Assembly: GCA_034440635.1 (NCBI GenBank)
Contig: JAOTON010002129.1
Location: 1-64,000 of the forward strand
Source of the DNA: Lepas anatifera
Taxonomy: Eukaryota; Arthropoda; Thecostraca; Lepadidae
Direction: 5' to 3'
DNA length: 64,000 nucleotides
Of this stretch, positions 55,850 to 64,000 are shown piece after piece. The notes under the pieces are model-generated. The model was given only the letters and a program-made list of their open reading frames with translations, was not told where the DNA came from and made no database searches. Numbering within the stretch: position 1 is the first letter of the stretch; every line of letters begins with the position of its first letter. Made by a program: the position numbers and the translations under genes.

Positions 55850-55975
55850 TAGTGGGCAGTGCCAACCCTGTTGAGAACCCGAACACACCACCTTCATCCT
55901 CAGAACCTGACCACTCCCTGCTCTGCAGATCCCGAACACACCAGCCTCCGCCTCAGAACCTGAACACATCGTCCT
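55850..55975. repeat. Repeats of CCTCAGAACCTGA at the reductase 3' end
   Basis: CCTCAGAACCTGACCAC (about 55898) and CCTCAGAACCTGAACACA (about 55950) recur, alternating with CGAACACACCA. The second copy overlaps the last codons and stop of the reductase gene. A further copy is at about 48709. Confidence 0.5.
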
Positions 55976-57055
55976 CAGCCACGCCGGCGGTTGCCAGGTG
56001 GTCCAGCACCTGCTTCTCGTAGCCTTGCGGTCCGCACACTAGGTAGCGGGTCTGGAGCGGAGGCGCAGCGGCTGCTAGCTGACGAACGTCATCAGCTGCG
56101 AGGCGGCGCCACCGTACAGGCTCCCCGTACCGCGGCCCGTCAGCACTGCCGGGCCCCGAGGCAGTCTTTCTCTCCGCCGGCGCTGCCGCCCCGTCCTGGC
56201 TCACCGCACCCGGCAGCCCCAGGTTCTCTGGACCGTTTGTGACAATGTCACCACCTCCCTCCGCTGCGTGACCGACACTCGCCACGCTGTCCTCGGGTGT
56301 CGCTTCACCGAGCCCCTCTCTACGGACCGTGCAGCTGACGTAGAGCACATAGCTGAAGTTCCAGTGGAGGGCGCACTCCCTCAGCTCATCCCTGGGGTAG
56401 ACATCGTCCAGAGACCGCACGGACAGCGCCAGCACCAGCCTGGTCTCGGCCTCCTCGTCGTTCAGCACATGTCGGATGACACTCAGCATGGGCGCCACCC
56501 CGGTGCCGGCGGCCAACAGGACCAGCCGCTGGTCGTGCGGCCGGGCCGTATACCCCCGCACGGGCCGCGCCACTGAGTGCAGGTGACGCCCGGCTGCCAA
56601 TGACGGAGTCGGCGCGACATCGCCCCCTGCTGGTACCGCCGCACGTACACGTCGAAATAGCCCCGGGCCCCGGCCGGCGCGACGGGCGTGTAGGCGCGGG
56701 TGAAGGTGCGGTCGTCGCTGGTGTCCCTCAGCAGGAGGTGAGCTCCGACCGGCAGGTTCAGCGCCTGGCTGTCTGGCAGCTGGATCCGGTACAGACTGGA
56801 GTCGGCAGTCAGCGGAGTCTCACTGACCAGCGCCAGTGCAGTGTATCGGTCGGGACGGACCACCGCACAGATGGGTGCAGCTGCACTGCCAGCCGGCTCT
56901 TGACAGCGGCGTCGCCACGCTGCCAGGTCACGCTCATACAGGTCCCAGACACAGGGAGAGCACCCGCCGCCGCAGCAGTCGCCCTCCAGCGGCGGCGGCG
57001 GCGGCTCTGGAAAACCTGCGTCACAAAGCAGGTCTTGTCCAGCCCCCTGCTGCAT
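55953..57055 (-). CDS. CYB5RL: NADH-cytochrome b5 reductase-like protein, one frame break
   Basis: This flavoprotein family passes electrons from NADH through FAD to cytochrome b5 or similar acceptors. From the ATG at 57055 the frame shows CCGGGCSPCVWDLYERDLAAW (spread over about residues 27-47; C-x3-C), the oxidoreductase-like N-terminal domain. Next come RAYTPV (about 120-125, FAD motif RxYTxV), YQQGAMSRRL (GxMS, about 141-150) and WRGPCGG. The frame then shifts by one within a C5/G5 run (56553-56557) and continues YTARPHDQRLVLLAAGTGVAPML (NADH site GTG.APM) to CGPQGYEKQVLDHL and DDVFRF before TGA. About 367 residues with a low-complexity insert before the CGP motif. The only defect is one missing base in a homopolymer, so an assembly error is as likely as decay. 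No introns are seen. Confidence 0.88.
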
Positions 57056-58496
57056 GTCCGGCTGCACCGATCACGACACTGTTCATAAGACTCTTTAGGT
57101 CACCAGTTGCAAAACAGAGTACACTGGGGGATCACCAGTCATTGTTCACTTCAGGACAGGTGACCACAAACTTCAGAAGACCGGTCCATGTTCACTGGAG
57201 GTTACCAATCCCTTCTGATTAGAGTGGTCATGTTCACTGCAGATTATCGATTTCTGCTGAGTAGCCATTATCGATAAATGCTGAGTAGAGATTACTGGTC
57301 ACTGTTCACTTCAGACTAGAGACTATGGAACACTGCTCCCCTACGGACCACTGATCTACGGTCATTGAGGGATCACCAAAACCTTGCTTTTAAACTAAAA
57401 ATGGTGTCGACAGGCAAAAAGGAGGTTGACAGCTTTAAGGGGGAAAACAAAGTTTTAACTGAAAGCTTTTCCATTTTAAGGGGGAATGTGTTTCCTGCCC
57501 CACCCCTGGATCCGCCACTGATTTTAGAAACTCTCAATTTGTACCATGTATGAGTCATACAAGAGATAGACATCTCATCATGGCAAAGAAGCTACTCAAA
57601 ATAAAACTAATATTTTGGACAATTTTACAGTTATGTCCACCATACATCAGTAGAAATACTATTTTGAGCTCATTATTGGAACCAAAACATTATTTGCAAA
57701 AGAAAAGCAGTCTAGAAAATATGGCAGGTTTCAACCATACTTAAAAGAACTGGTGAAGTCTGGAAAAATAAGAAGAATAAGAACTGGTGAACTAGTGTGA
57801 CTAGGATCTTAATCTATGTATGGAAATAGCAATATCGATATGGAAATATCAATATGTAAATATTTCATTCCCTAAATAACTCACAGGACCTGACACAAGG
57901 AAGATGATCCTTACCTGTATTTACTATGCAATTGTGTGGAAGCTCTTAAGAAATGGGGCAGGAGTGCCGAAATTTGGATTCAAAATTTCCCCGGCTACCT
58001 AGGTATGTCTTGTGCTAAAAGGAGTGGTGATAAAGAACATACATTCAATTTCGACCCGAGAGAAAACGAAAAGCTCACGCACAATCCTGGGGAGTTCTTG
58101 CACTTGAAATATCTATACAAACACTAATATCCCAAAAATTCAAACATATAAATTTGTATCACAATTATGAAAAATGCCCAACATCAACCATGCGCGTAAA
58201 ATGTCTCAGCTCCACCGCTTACGCAGCATAAAAGAGATGAAAATATTGGACAGAAAAATAGAACTTCTCCGGATAAAGAATAAACACAACATTTTGAGGA
58301 AGATTGCATAAAAACAATATTTTTGATTAATTTAAATAACTTTCAAATATGAATTGATCAAAAATGGCAAATAGGGGCTTTTTAGCATGCACAACTATCA
58401 ATCACAGTTTACAAATATGTCAGAAGCCGTCACTATTGTACTCAACATTCGTTTCGTTGGCCTCGTGGCGGGGACGGTTCATTTTTGCCACAGTTC
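57056..58496. other. Upstream flank of the reductase gene
   Basis: This should contain its promoter, but no core element is recognisable. Short direct repeats such as 'gagtag-attac' and 'gttcact-cag' occur at 57180-57320. CACCCCTGGATCCGCCACTG (to about 57520) is a CAGTG-type transposon end. Confidence 0.35.
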
Positions 58497-58940
58497 ATAA
58501 GTGCAGCACGCTCATAAGTGCCGCACGATCAAAAGTGCAGCATGTTCAAAAGTGCAGCAGTTCAAAAGTGCAGCAAGGTCAAGGAAGGGATGTTCAAAAC
58601 GCCCGCAGTTCAAAAGTGCAGCACGATCAAAAGTGCAGCACGTTCAAAAGTGCCACTGCTCATAACTGCCGCAGCTCAAAAGTGCAGCACCATTAAGGAA
58701 GCGATGTTCAAAACGCCCGCAGTTCATAAGTGCCGCACGATCAAAAGTGCAGCACGATCAAAAGCCCCACAGTTCAAAAGTGCCGCGCGTTCAAAACCCC
58801 CGCAGTTCATAAGTGCAGCAGACTCGATTATCAAGCACGTTCAAAACACCCACAGTTCATAAGTGCAGCACGTTCAAAAATGCAGCAAGTTCAGAGAAGC
58901 GGTGTTCAAAAGGCCAGCGGTTCATAAGTGCAGCAAGATA
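58497..58940. repeat. About 17-bp tandem array, AAGTGCAGCACGTTCAA
   Basis: About 25 units of roughly 17 bp: AAGTGCAGCACGATCAA with T/A and CAT/CAA variants, interrupted by a longer spacer ('aaggaag-gatgttcaaaacgcccgcagttc') at about 58578 and 58693. Frames across it encode a lysine- and serine-rich repeat (KVQHDQKCS) and are not genes. Confidence 0.85.
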
Positions 58941-58969
58941 TTTTGCGTAGAGTTCAAAACGTTATGTGA

Positions 58970-59226
58970 TATTATGTGATATGAGTTTCAATCACATAGG
59001 TTACCCTGCTCTGAATTATGTTATTTTAATCCCTTTTTTAGGCGAGGTCACTTGATCTGCATTGGTGACCTGACCTAACCTGACTTAACCTTAAATTTTA
59101 TCAAAAGTTGTAAAAATTTTCAGAGCGTTTGTATGCCATGTACGGCGGCGCTACGCGCCACTGTTTTTATCCTGTCTTCAAAAACCCAGGGGGCGGGTAT
59201 CCGCCCTCTGTTAATGCGCCTATTAA
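58970..59226 (-). mobile_element. TTAA-clan family A copy A10 (left end only)
   Basis: 'gtgatatgagtttcaatc', 'accctgctctgaattatg', the TGACCTGACC cluster, GCGCTACGCGCCAC and GTTAATGCGCCTA lead to TTAA at 59223-59226. This is the left third of a family A copy in reverse. It abuts the 17-bp array, so the rest may have been lost through the repeat. Confidence 0.75.
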
Positions 59227-60767
59227 AACGTTATTTTTATTAGTTGACGCAAACACGCGCTAAAGGTTTTTCTCATCAAATTTTTGCTTTCTTTTTGGTG
59301 CAATCGTAGGGACCCTTTTCGGCGCAGCCCTCCCCCTCTGAGTGAAATCCTAGCTTCGTCCCGATGTTAAGCTGTATTAAATATCCATAGATTTGTTTTA
59401 ATATTATTTTTTTCAAAAACTTTCGATAGAGAGCATAGAAAGCTAATTGGTTAATTATTGGCAGTATGAGCGGAATTACCCTCATTTTTTAATTGGCTTG
59501 ATATTTGCTATCTTCCAGGATATCGGGAATTTACAATTCGGATTTTTTATTGAACAGTTTGGCTCAGGGTTAACCTATTGTACCGCACTTCGTTTTGTGA
59601 TTTAAACAGGGATTTCGTCAGGGCCCGTTGTTTATTCTGGTTTAGTCTGCGAATTGTTGTTAGCACTTCAGGTCCTGGCCCTGCACTTCAGGTCTTCAGG
59701 TGAATTAATGTCAGCACTTCAAGTCCAACAGATCCTGTCAAAAATCAATCGCATATGATAACATCACAATGCTGCCACTCATTGCACAAAAACACAAATA
59801 CTGGTTCCGGACTGCCGACTGGAGAGAACGTGGTCCGGACCAAGAGATGTCACTCTCGGGCGGAAATACCCATTAGGAAGGCGACAAATCCTATCGCGGC
59901 GGCGCGGCGCCGTTACTCGCATCCTGGGGAAGGGGAGGGAGTGACATGTCAGTGATGCGCCATCGACTTAACAGAGGGGCGTCGCTACCATTTCAGGGGC
60001 CACCCAAGGCTGATTTGAAAGGGTAAAGTACTCCTTTTCCCCCTGAATACGTCTAAACAGCAGTGTTATATTCATCTACATATGATCACACTGTACATAA
60101 AGTGAAATATTATTTAATAGGTCTATGTTATAGGCCATCAAGTGAACTATAAAAACATCCACATTTTGAGGGAGTAAGGACTATAGGAACTGTTCTCGCT
60201 GTATCCCCTACCTATCTCTCTGACGCGGTGCGAAAGGGGTGAGCGGGGCCCTCCCAGCGTGCAGCCTACCACATGGCGTTCCCCTGTACCTCGCTTTGCC
60301 GGTTTGCTGCGGACCCTTCGGGTCTACTTTGAATTAAATTGCTCACTCACTTATTGATGTCACGAAAAGAGCTGATGGATGACCATGCTGTGAACAAGAT
60401 ACCTCAGGTAATGTTCCCGAAGAGCACCGAAGGAAGGGATTAAGGACGCCTAGACTGCGCGGTGACAATGGCCTGTCAGTCGCCGTTACGGGGAGGGGGA
60501 TAGGGTGATGGCATCGGAATTCAGCGGTGGGAATTTTTCAAGGCTTGTGACAGTGTACAGCACACTTGCATATGCACTTTCCAGGCAACACGAAAGGGAT
60601 GGCACCCATCTTTAGGTTTCAAACAGCCTCACCAGTGTTGCACAGCAGACGTAGGGGAAACGGGAGAAGCACGAATATTTTACTTTTTAATGCAGTAAAT
60701 TTGATATCAACATGTCATGTTATCTCACGCTTTTAAAAAAGTTCTCAAAACACACACACAAATATTA

Positions 60768-60768
<1 letters not shown>
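59227..60768. other. Spacer
   Basis: No gene or RNA is recognised. Repeated 'cacttcaggtc' motifs occur at 59665-59720. GTAGGGGAAACGGGAG at about 60650 weakly resembles a pogo-like end. Confidence 0.3.

Positions 60769-60772
<4 letters not shown>

Positions 60773-60828
<56 letters not shown>
60773..60828. repeat. (TA)n microsatellite
   Basis: A pure AT dinucleotide run of about 56 bases. Confidence 0.95.
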
Positions 60829-60830
<2 letters not shown>

Positions 60831-61732
60831 CATTAAATATGACGGAATATTCGGAGTTGGTTTTTTCTTGGTGAGGCTTTCAACTTTGCGGACTAGGTTT
60901 TTTCCTTGGTTGTTCAGATCTGAGTGAATTGCGCTTATATTTTCAACATGTTCAAGTAACGTTTCATCAATCCAATTGACATCCTCAGACGACATGAGAG
61001 ACATAAGACGCAAAGTTAAAAATCCATATAATATACGTTATAAATCCAAAAGTAATCGCAGATCGGTTCGGTCAGTAATTATTTGAAGAAAATGGAGCTG
61101 ACAGGGCTCTAGAATTATTCCTATGTGCAGGTGTTTTTAACGTGGAAGGTATCTCCATCAATAGCAAAAGAGCAAACATTGCTATCAACCTTTCTGTTAT
61201 ATGATAAACGGCTTAAATAAAATAATGCAGGTATGACGAACTATTTGATCACCATGTCGACATCACTAGGACACATTAACATTACATAACACTCAATGAC
61301 AATTCACTATTCACGGATATGCGTTACACGGTACGGTTTGAGCTAACCTGTTGGGAGCCGTTTATCATGTCCCCATCAACTTCATCTGTCTGTTGATTTC
61401 TGGGTCCCTGTCTCTGATATCAACGGCCTCCAGGACCGTTAGCTTCCTGTCAAAGCATCGCGCTATGATGGATATATTATTAGCATAACTCTGGGGAGTT
61501 TTAGTTTGTGAGTCGTTTCAGTATGTTTTTGGGGGCGCTGGCCTGGAGGTGGAATGTCATACATCTTGAGAGTGTAGTTGTGCGTCCGATGTATATCGAG
61601 TTAGCACGGGGCGCACAGTCACTGATGGGGCAATGGTACCCATCTACATGCATCTAATGAAACTTGCATCAGCGAAAATCTGTTCCCATCCTTTACTAAT
61701 ATCAAACACACCCATACCCACACCCACAACCA
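60829..61732. other. Spacer
   Basis: No recognised gene. A minus-strand open frame (61013-60765) runs into the AT microsatellite. LVRKVESLTKK and DLNNQGK suggest a coiled-coil-like stretch, possibly retroelement-derived, but the evidence is weak. Confidence 0.3.
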
Positions 61733-61818
<86 letters not shown>

Positions 61819-61854
61819 GCACACACACAGATATATATATATATATATATATAT
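61733..61854. repeat. (CA)n followed by (AT)n microsatellite
   Basis: About 80 bases of pure CA, a short interrupted stretch, then 24 bases of AT. Frames through it are artefacts. Confidence 0.95.
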
Positions 61855-61968
61855 GTAGACCTGTGTCTACTGTTGCTGGACGAAGTGCGCTAGCACTATT
61901 GTTATCGGTGACGTCACTGTGCCGCATCCTGTGACGTCATCGTGAGCCTCTGCCGGCTAGACAGCAGA

Positions 61969-62138
61969 TGTATGTATGTATGTATGTATGTATTTGTAGC
62001 ATATTACACGTGCAGCAGCAAGCTTCACCGGACCATCCACGAGTGGGTTTTCAGGTTTGCGGCGTTACAAGGTCAGCAGAAAAGCAGAGCACACATTTGC
62101 ACATCAAAGCACACAATCAAATATTATAATTCCGTCAT
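61969..62138 (-). mobile_element. 3' UTR and (TACA)n tail of the LINE
   Basis: Downstream of the retrotransposon stop on the minus strand the sequence ends in a run of TACA (plus-strand TATG, 61969-61992). Short simple-repeat tails are usual at the 3' ends of several non-LTR retrotransposon clades, so this is taken as its end. Confidence 0.55.
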
Positions 62139-64000
62139 TTACTGCGTGGACCTAATTAATCTTTCAAATCGTGCAGGAGAAGGCTCGTTCATCGTTCGGT
62201 AGGGTAGGTCGTTCCAGGATTTTGTAGCTCGGTATCGGAATTGTCGTTGAGAGTTCGTTAGATGGCAGACAGGCAGCTCGATGGAGTTTGTCTCGGTCGA
62301 TCGGGTCGTTCGTCGTGAAACTTCATGCCGCATCACAAACATTCCTCGGATGGCTTTTGGACCACCTTCTGAGTGAATGGACTTGTGGATCTTTAGAAGA
62401 TCTCTTTCCCGCACTTGATCCTCAATCCGTCTCCAGCAAAGTGACTCAAGTACTGGTCCCACTCTGTCTCTTCTTTTCATCCCTGTCACTACTCGCGCAC
62501 TAAAGTTAATAACTTTCTGAACACGAGTCAGCTGTTTTTTCGTAGTTCCTCCCCAAACCGATAGACCATATAGAATGTGTGGTTGCACATGCGCCTCTAC
62601 CAGGACCTTGAGGGCATCCTGAGTGAAGTGATGTTGAAAGCGGCGGAGCGGGATGAGCAGAGAGTTGCATCTTTTAACGACTTGCGTGATATGAGCTTCC
62701 CAAGACAGATACGGGTCAATGTCAACACCAAGAAGGCGAACGGTCTTAGAAGGCTTGATGATGCAGCCTGCTACACTTAGTTTGAGTTCTTTTGTCTTTT
62801 CAATAGCGTTGCGAGTTCCAACTAGAATGAAGTCCGTTTTTTCTTTGTTCATCTTTAGTGAGTTTGATCTGAACCAGCACTGCAGTGTGTTGAGCGCTGT
62901 TTCGATCCGTATTTTCAATGAGTTCAGACTTATGCTGTCTAGATCCGAGTGGTCTAAAAGCTGGGTATCGTCAGCATAACAAATAATTCTACTTTTCAGC
63001 AGATGGCAGTGCATGTCGTTGGTAAAAAGGCTGAAAAGGACTGGCCCAGCGATCGACCCCTGTGGTACGCCACAGCTGACGGAAATGGTCCGCGAACCAC
63101 CTCTTACGATCTGCTTTCGCCCGGTCAGATAACTCCGAAACCATGCATCATCTATGCCATACCATCCAAGCTTATTTAGAAGTACGCTGTGGTCCACACT
63201 GTCAAAGGCTTTGCTCAAGTCTACCGCTGTGACAGATGAGACTTCACCTCGCTCGGAGTTCTGGGTGATCCAGTCAGCGACATCTAACAGCGCATCTTCC
63301 GTGCCGTGCTTCGGCCTGTAGGCATATTGCTGAGGATAGAGGACGTTACATCGAGTTAGATATGCTGATAGTTGGTTGCACACAACCTTCTCAAGTAGCT
63401 TTGACATGTGCGAAAGCAAGGATATGGGCCTGAAGTTAGCGGCAGTGTTGATGTCACCCTTATTTTTGTATATGGGCACGACCTCAGCAATTTTCCAGCT
63501 CTCCGGGAAAATGCTCGTCGATATTGAGGTATTGACGATTCGCAACAGGTAGGGTCCTACGACAGCAAAACAGCGTTTTAAGGCCTTCAGAGGAACACCA
63601 TCAATGCCTTCCGCCCCCGATGAATTCATTTGCCGCATAACTCTACTGAGTTCAGGGAGAGTGACGGGATATGGCTTGAAGCATGATGATATGACAATGG
63701 GTGGTTTTATGAGTTTCTGGCTCGACTTAACGTCATCTTTTAGTTCACAAGCTATGCATGAGCCAACAGATGCAAAGAACTCATTGAAGCGATCTGCTCT
63801 GCTCCGTTGTTCGTCCTTGTTCTGGTCTTCGTCTCGTTTCACACCTGCGCTTTTCTTGGGTTGTGACATGTAATGTCGCTTGAGAGTTTGCCAAAAGTCT
63901 CTCCGGTTAGCGGACATGAGCCGACGACCCAAATATTCTTTTCTTGCCTGATGTATCAGTCGTTTGACTTCATTGCGTAGACAGCAGAATTCAGAGCGAG
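62139..64000 (-). CDS. Non-LTR retrotransposon ORF2, reverse transcriptase part (5' end outside window)
   Basis: An unbroken frame runs from the window edge to a stop at 62141-62139 (about 620 codons); the window holds no start. Motifs in order are NFRPISLLSHMSKLLEKVV, AVDLSKAFDSVDH (motif A aspartate), GVPQGSIAGPVLFSLFTNDM (motif B), CYADDTQLL (motif C, catalytic YADD) and then a thumb segment KTVRLLGVDID. The C-terminal part resembles the CR1/Jockey/Daphne branch. An endonuclease domain should lie upstream, outside the window. The lack of stops suggests a young and possibly active copy. Confidence 0.92.
   Translation of the reverse strand, partial: RSEFCCLRNEVKRLIHQARKEYLGRRLMSANRRDFWQTLKRHYMSQPKKSAGVKRDEDQNKDEQRSRADRFNEFFASVGSCIACELKDDVKSSQKLIKPPIVISSCFKPYPVTLPELSRVMRQMNSSGAEGIDGVPLKALKRCFAVVGPYLLRIVNTSISTSIFPESWKIAEVVPIYKNKGDINTAANFRPISLLSHMSKLLEKVVCNQLSAYLTRCNVLYPQQYAYRPKHGTEDALLDVADWITQNSERGEVSSVTAVDLSKAFDSVDHSVLLNKLGWYGIDDAWFRSYLTGRKQIVRGGSRTISVSCGVPQGSIAGPVLFSLFTNDMHCHLLKSRIICYADDTQLLDHSDLDSISLNSLKIRIETALNTLQCWFRSNSLKMNKEKTDFILVGTRNAIEKTKELKLSVAGCIIKPSKTVRLLGVDIDPYLSWEAHITQVVKRCNSLLIPLRRFQHHFTQDALKVLVEAHVQPHILYGLSVWGGTTKKQLTRVQKVINFSARVVTGMKRRDRVGPVLESLCWRRIEDQVRERDLLKIHKSIHSEGGPKAIRGMFVMRHEVSRRTTRSTETNSIELPVCHLTNSQRQFRYRATKSWNDLPYRTMNEPSPARFERLIRSTQ

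Noticed and set aside
56600..57088. A 162-codon plus-strand open frame opposite the reductase
   Set aside because: It is a GC-rich shadow of the reductase coding strand, which carries the recognisable FAD and NADH motifs.
58497..58940. A CRISPR-like array
   Set aside because: The units are contiguous diverged tandem repeats without unique spacers, in a clearly animal-type genome.

Overview
The window looks like nuclear DNA of an invertebrate animal, most likely an arthropod. This rests on a spliced cytosolic-type sulfotransferase gene with phase-compatible GT-AG exons, a ubiquitin-specific protease exon, a cytochrome b5 reductase-like gene, non-LTR retrotransposons, a tRNA-derived SINE, many DNA transposons and long microsatellites. 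There is no operon structure and no bacterial signal. The exact taxon cannot be read from the sequence.

Host genes are few and all lie on the minus strand. (1) A sulfotransferase has coding exons at 23865-23555, 23302-23035 and 8692-8258. They join into one 337-residue frame, and intron 2 (14.3 kb) is almost entirely mobile DNA. (2) A USP8/USP2-like protease C-terminal exon lies at 39038-38295 and carries two frame breaks. (3) An NADH-cytochrome b5 reductase-like gene lies at 57055-55953, with one frame break in a G run. Two non-LTR retrotransposons are visible: a decayed one at about 16020-17340 and a largely intact one at 61969 to the window end.

The dominant content is a clan of non-autonomous DNA transposons of about 0.85-1.45 kb. 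They sit between TTAA target duplications (once TTAG) and carry short GC-rich inverted termini. I count about twenty copies or fragments, which I sort into families A to F by their termini. All are unusually rich in the hexamer AGGTCA/TGACCT. Families A to E each carry, just inside one or both ends, a G-run/C-run palindrome whose core is family-specific (A GGTACC, B CATCGATG, C CGAATTTCG, D TGTTTGAACA, E ATATT). Nested copies (A3 in A2, B4 in B3, C1 in A1) show the insertion site and its duplication directly. No transposase for this clan is in the window.

Other mobile DNA: an 8.3-kb CAGTG-ended (hAT-like) composite at 10096-18429 with an exact 8-bp duplication, loaded with a GAGCT-type minisatellite; a probable second such element at 50559-55399; a 260-bp hAT-like MITE at 40860-41119; two TA-flanked pogo-like elements at 19501-22207 and 29911-31587, the second with a transposase remnant; and a 3-kb element with terminal inverted repeats at 35086-38076. 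Tandem arrays include a 37-bp VNTR (44986-46952), a roughly 29-bp array that repeats a splice-acceptor-like motif (47294-47850), and a roughly 17-bp array (58497-58940).
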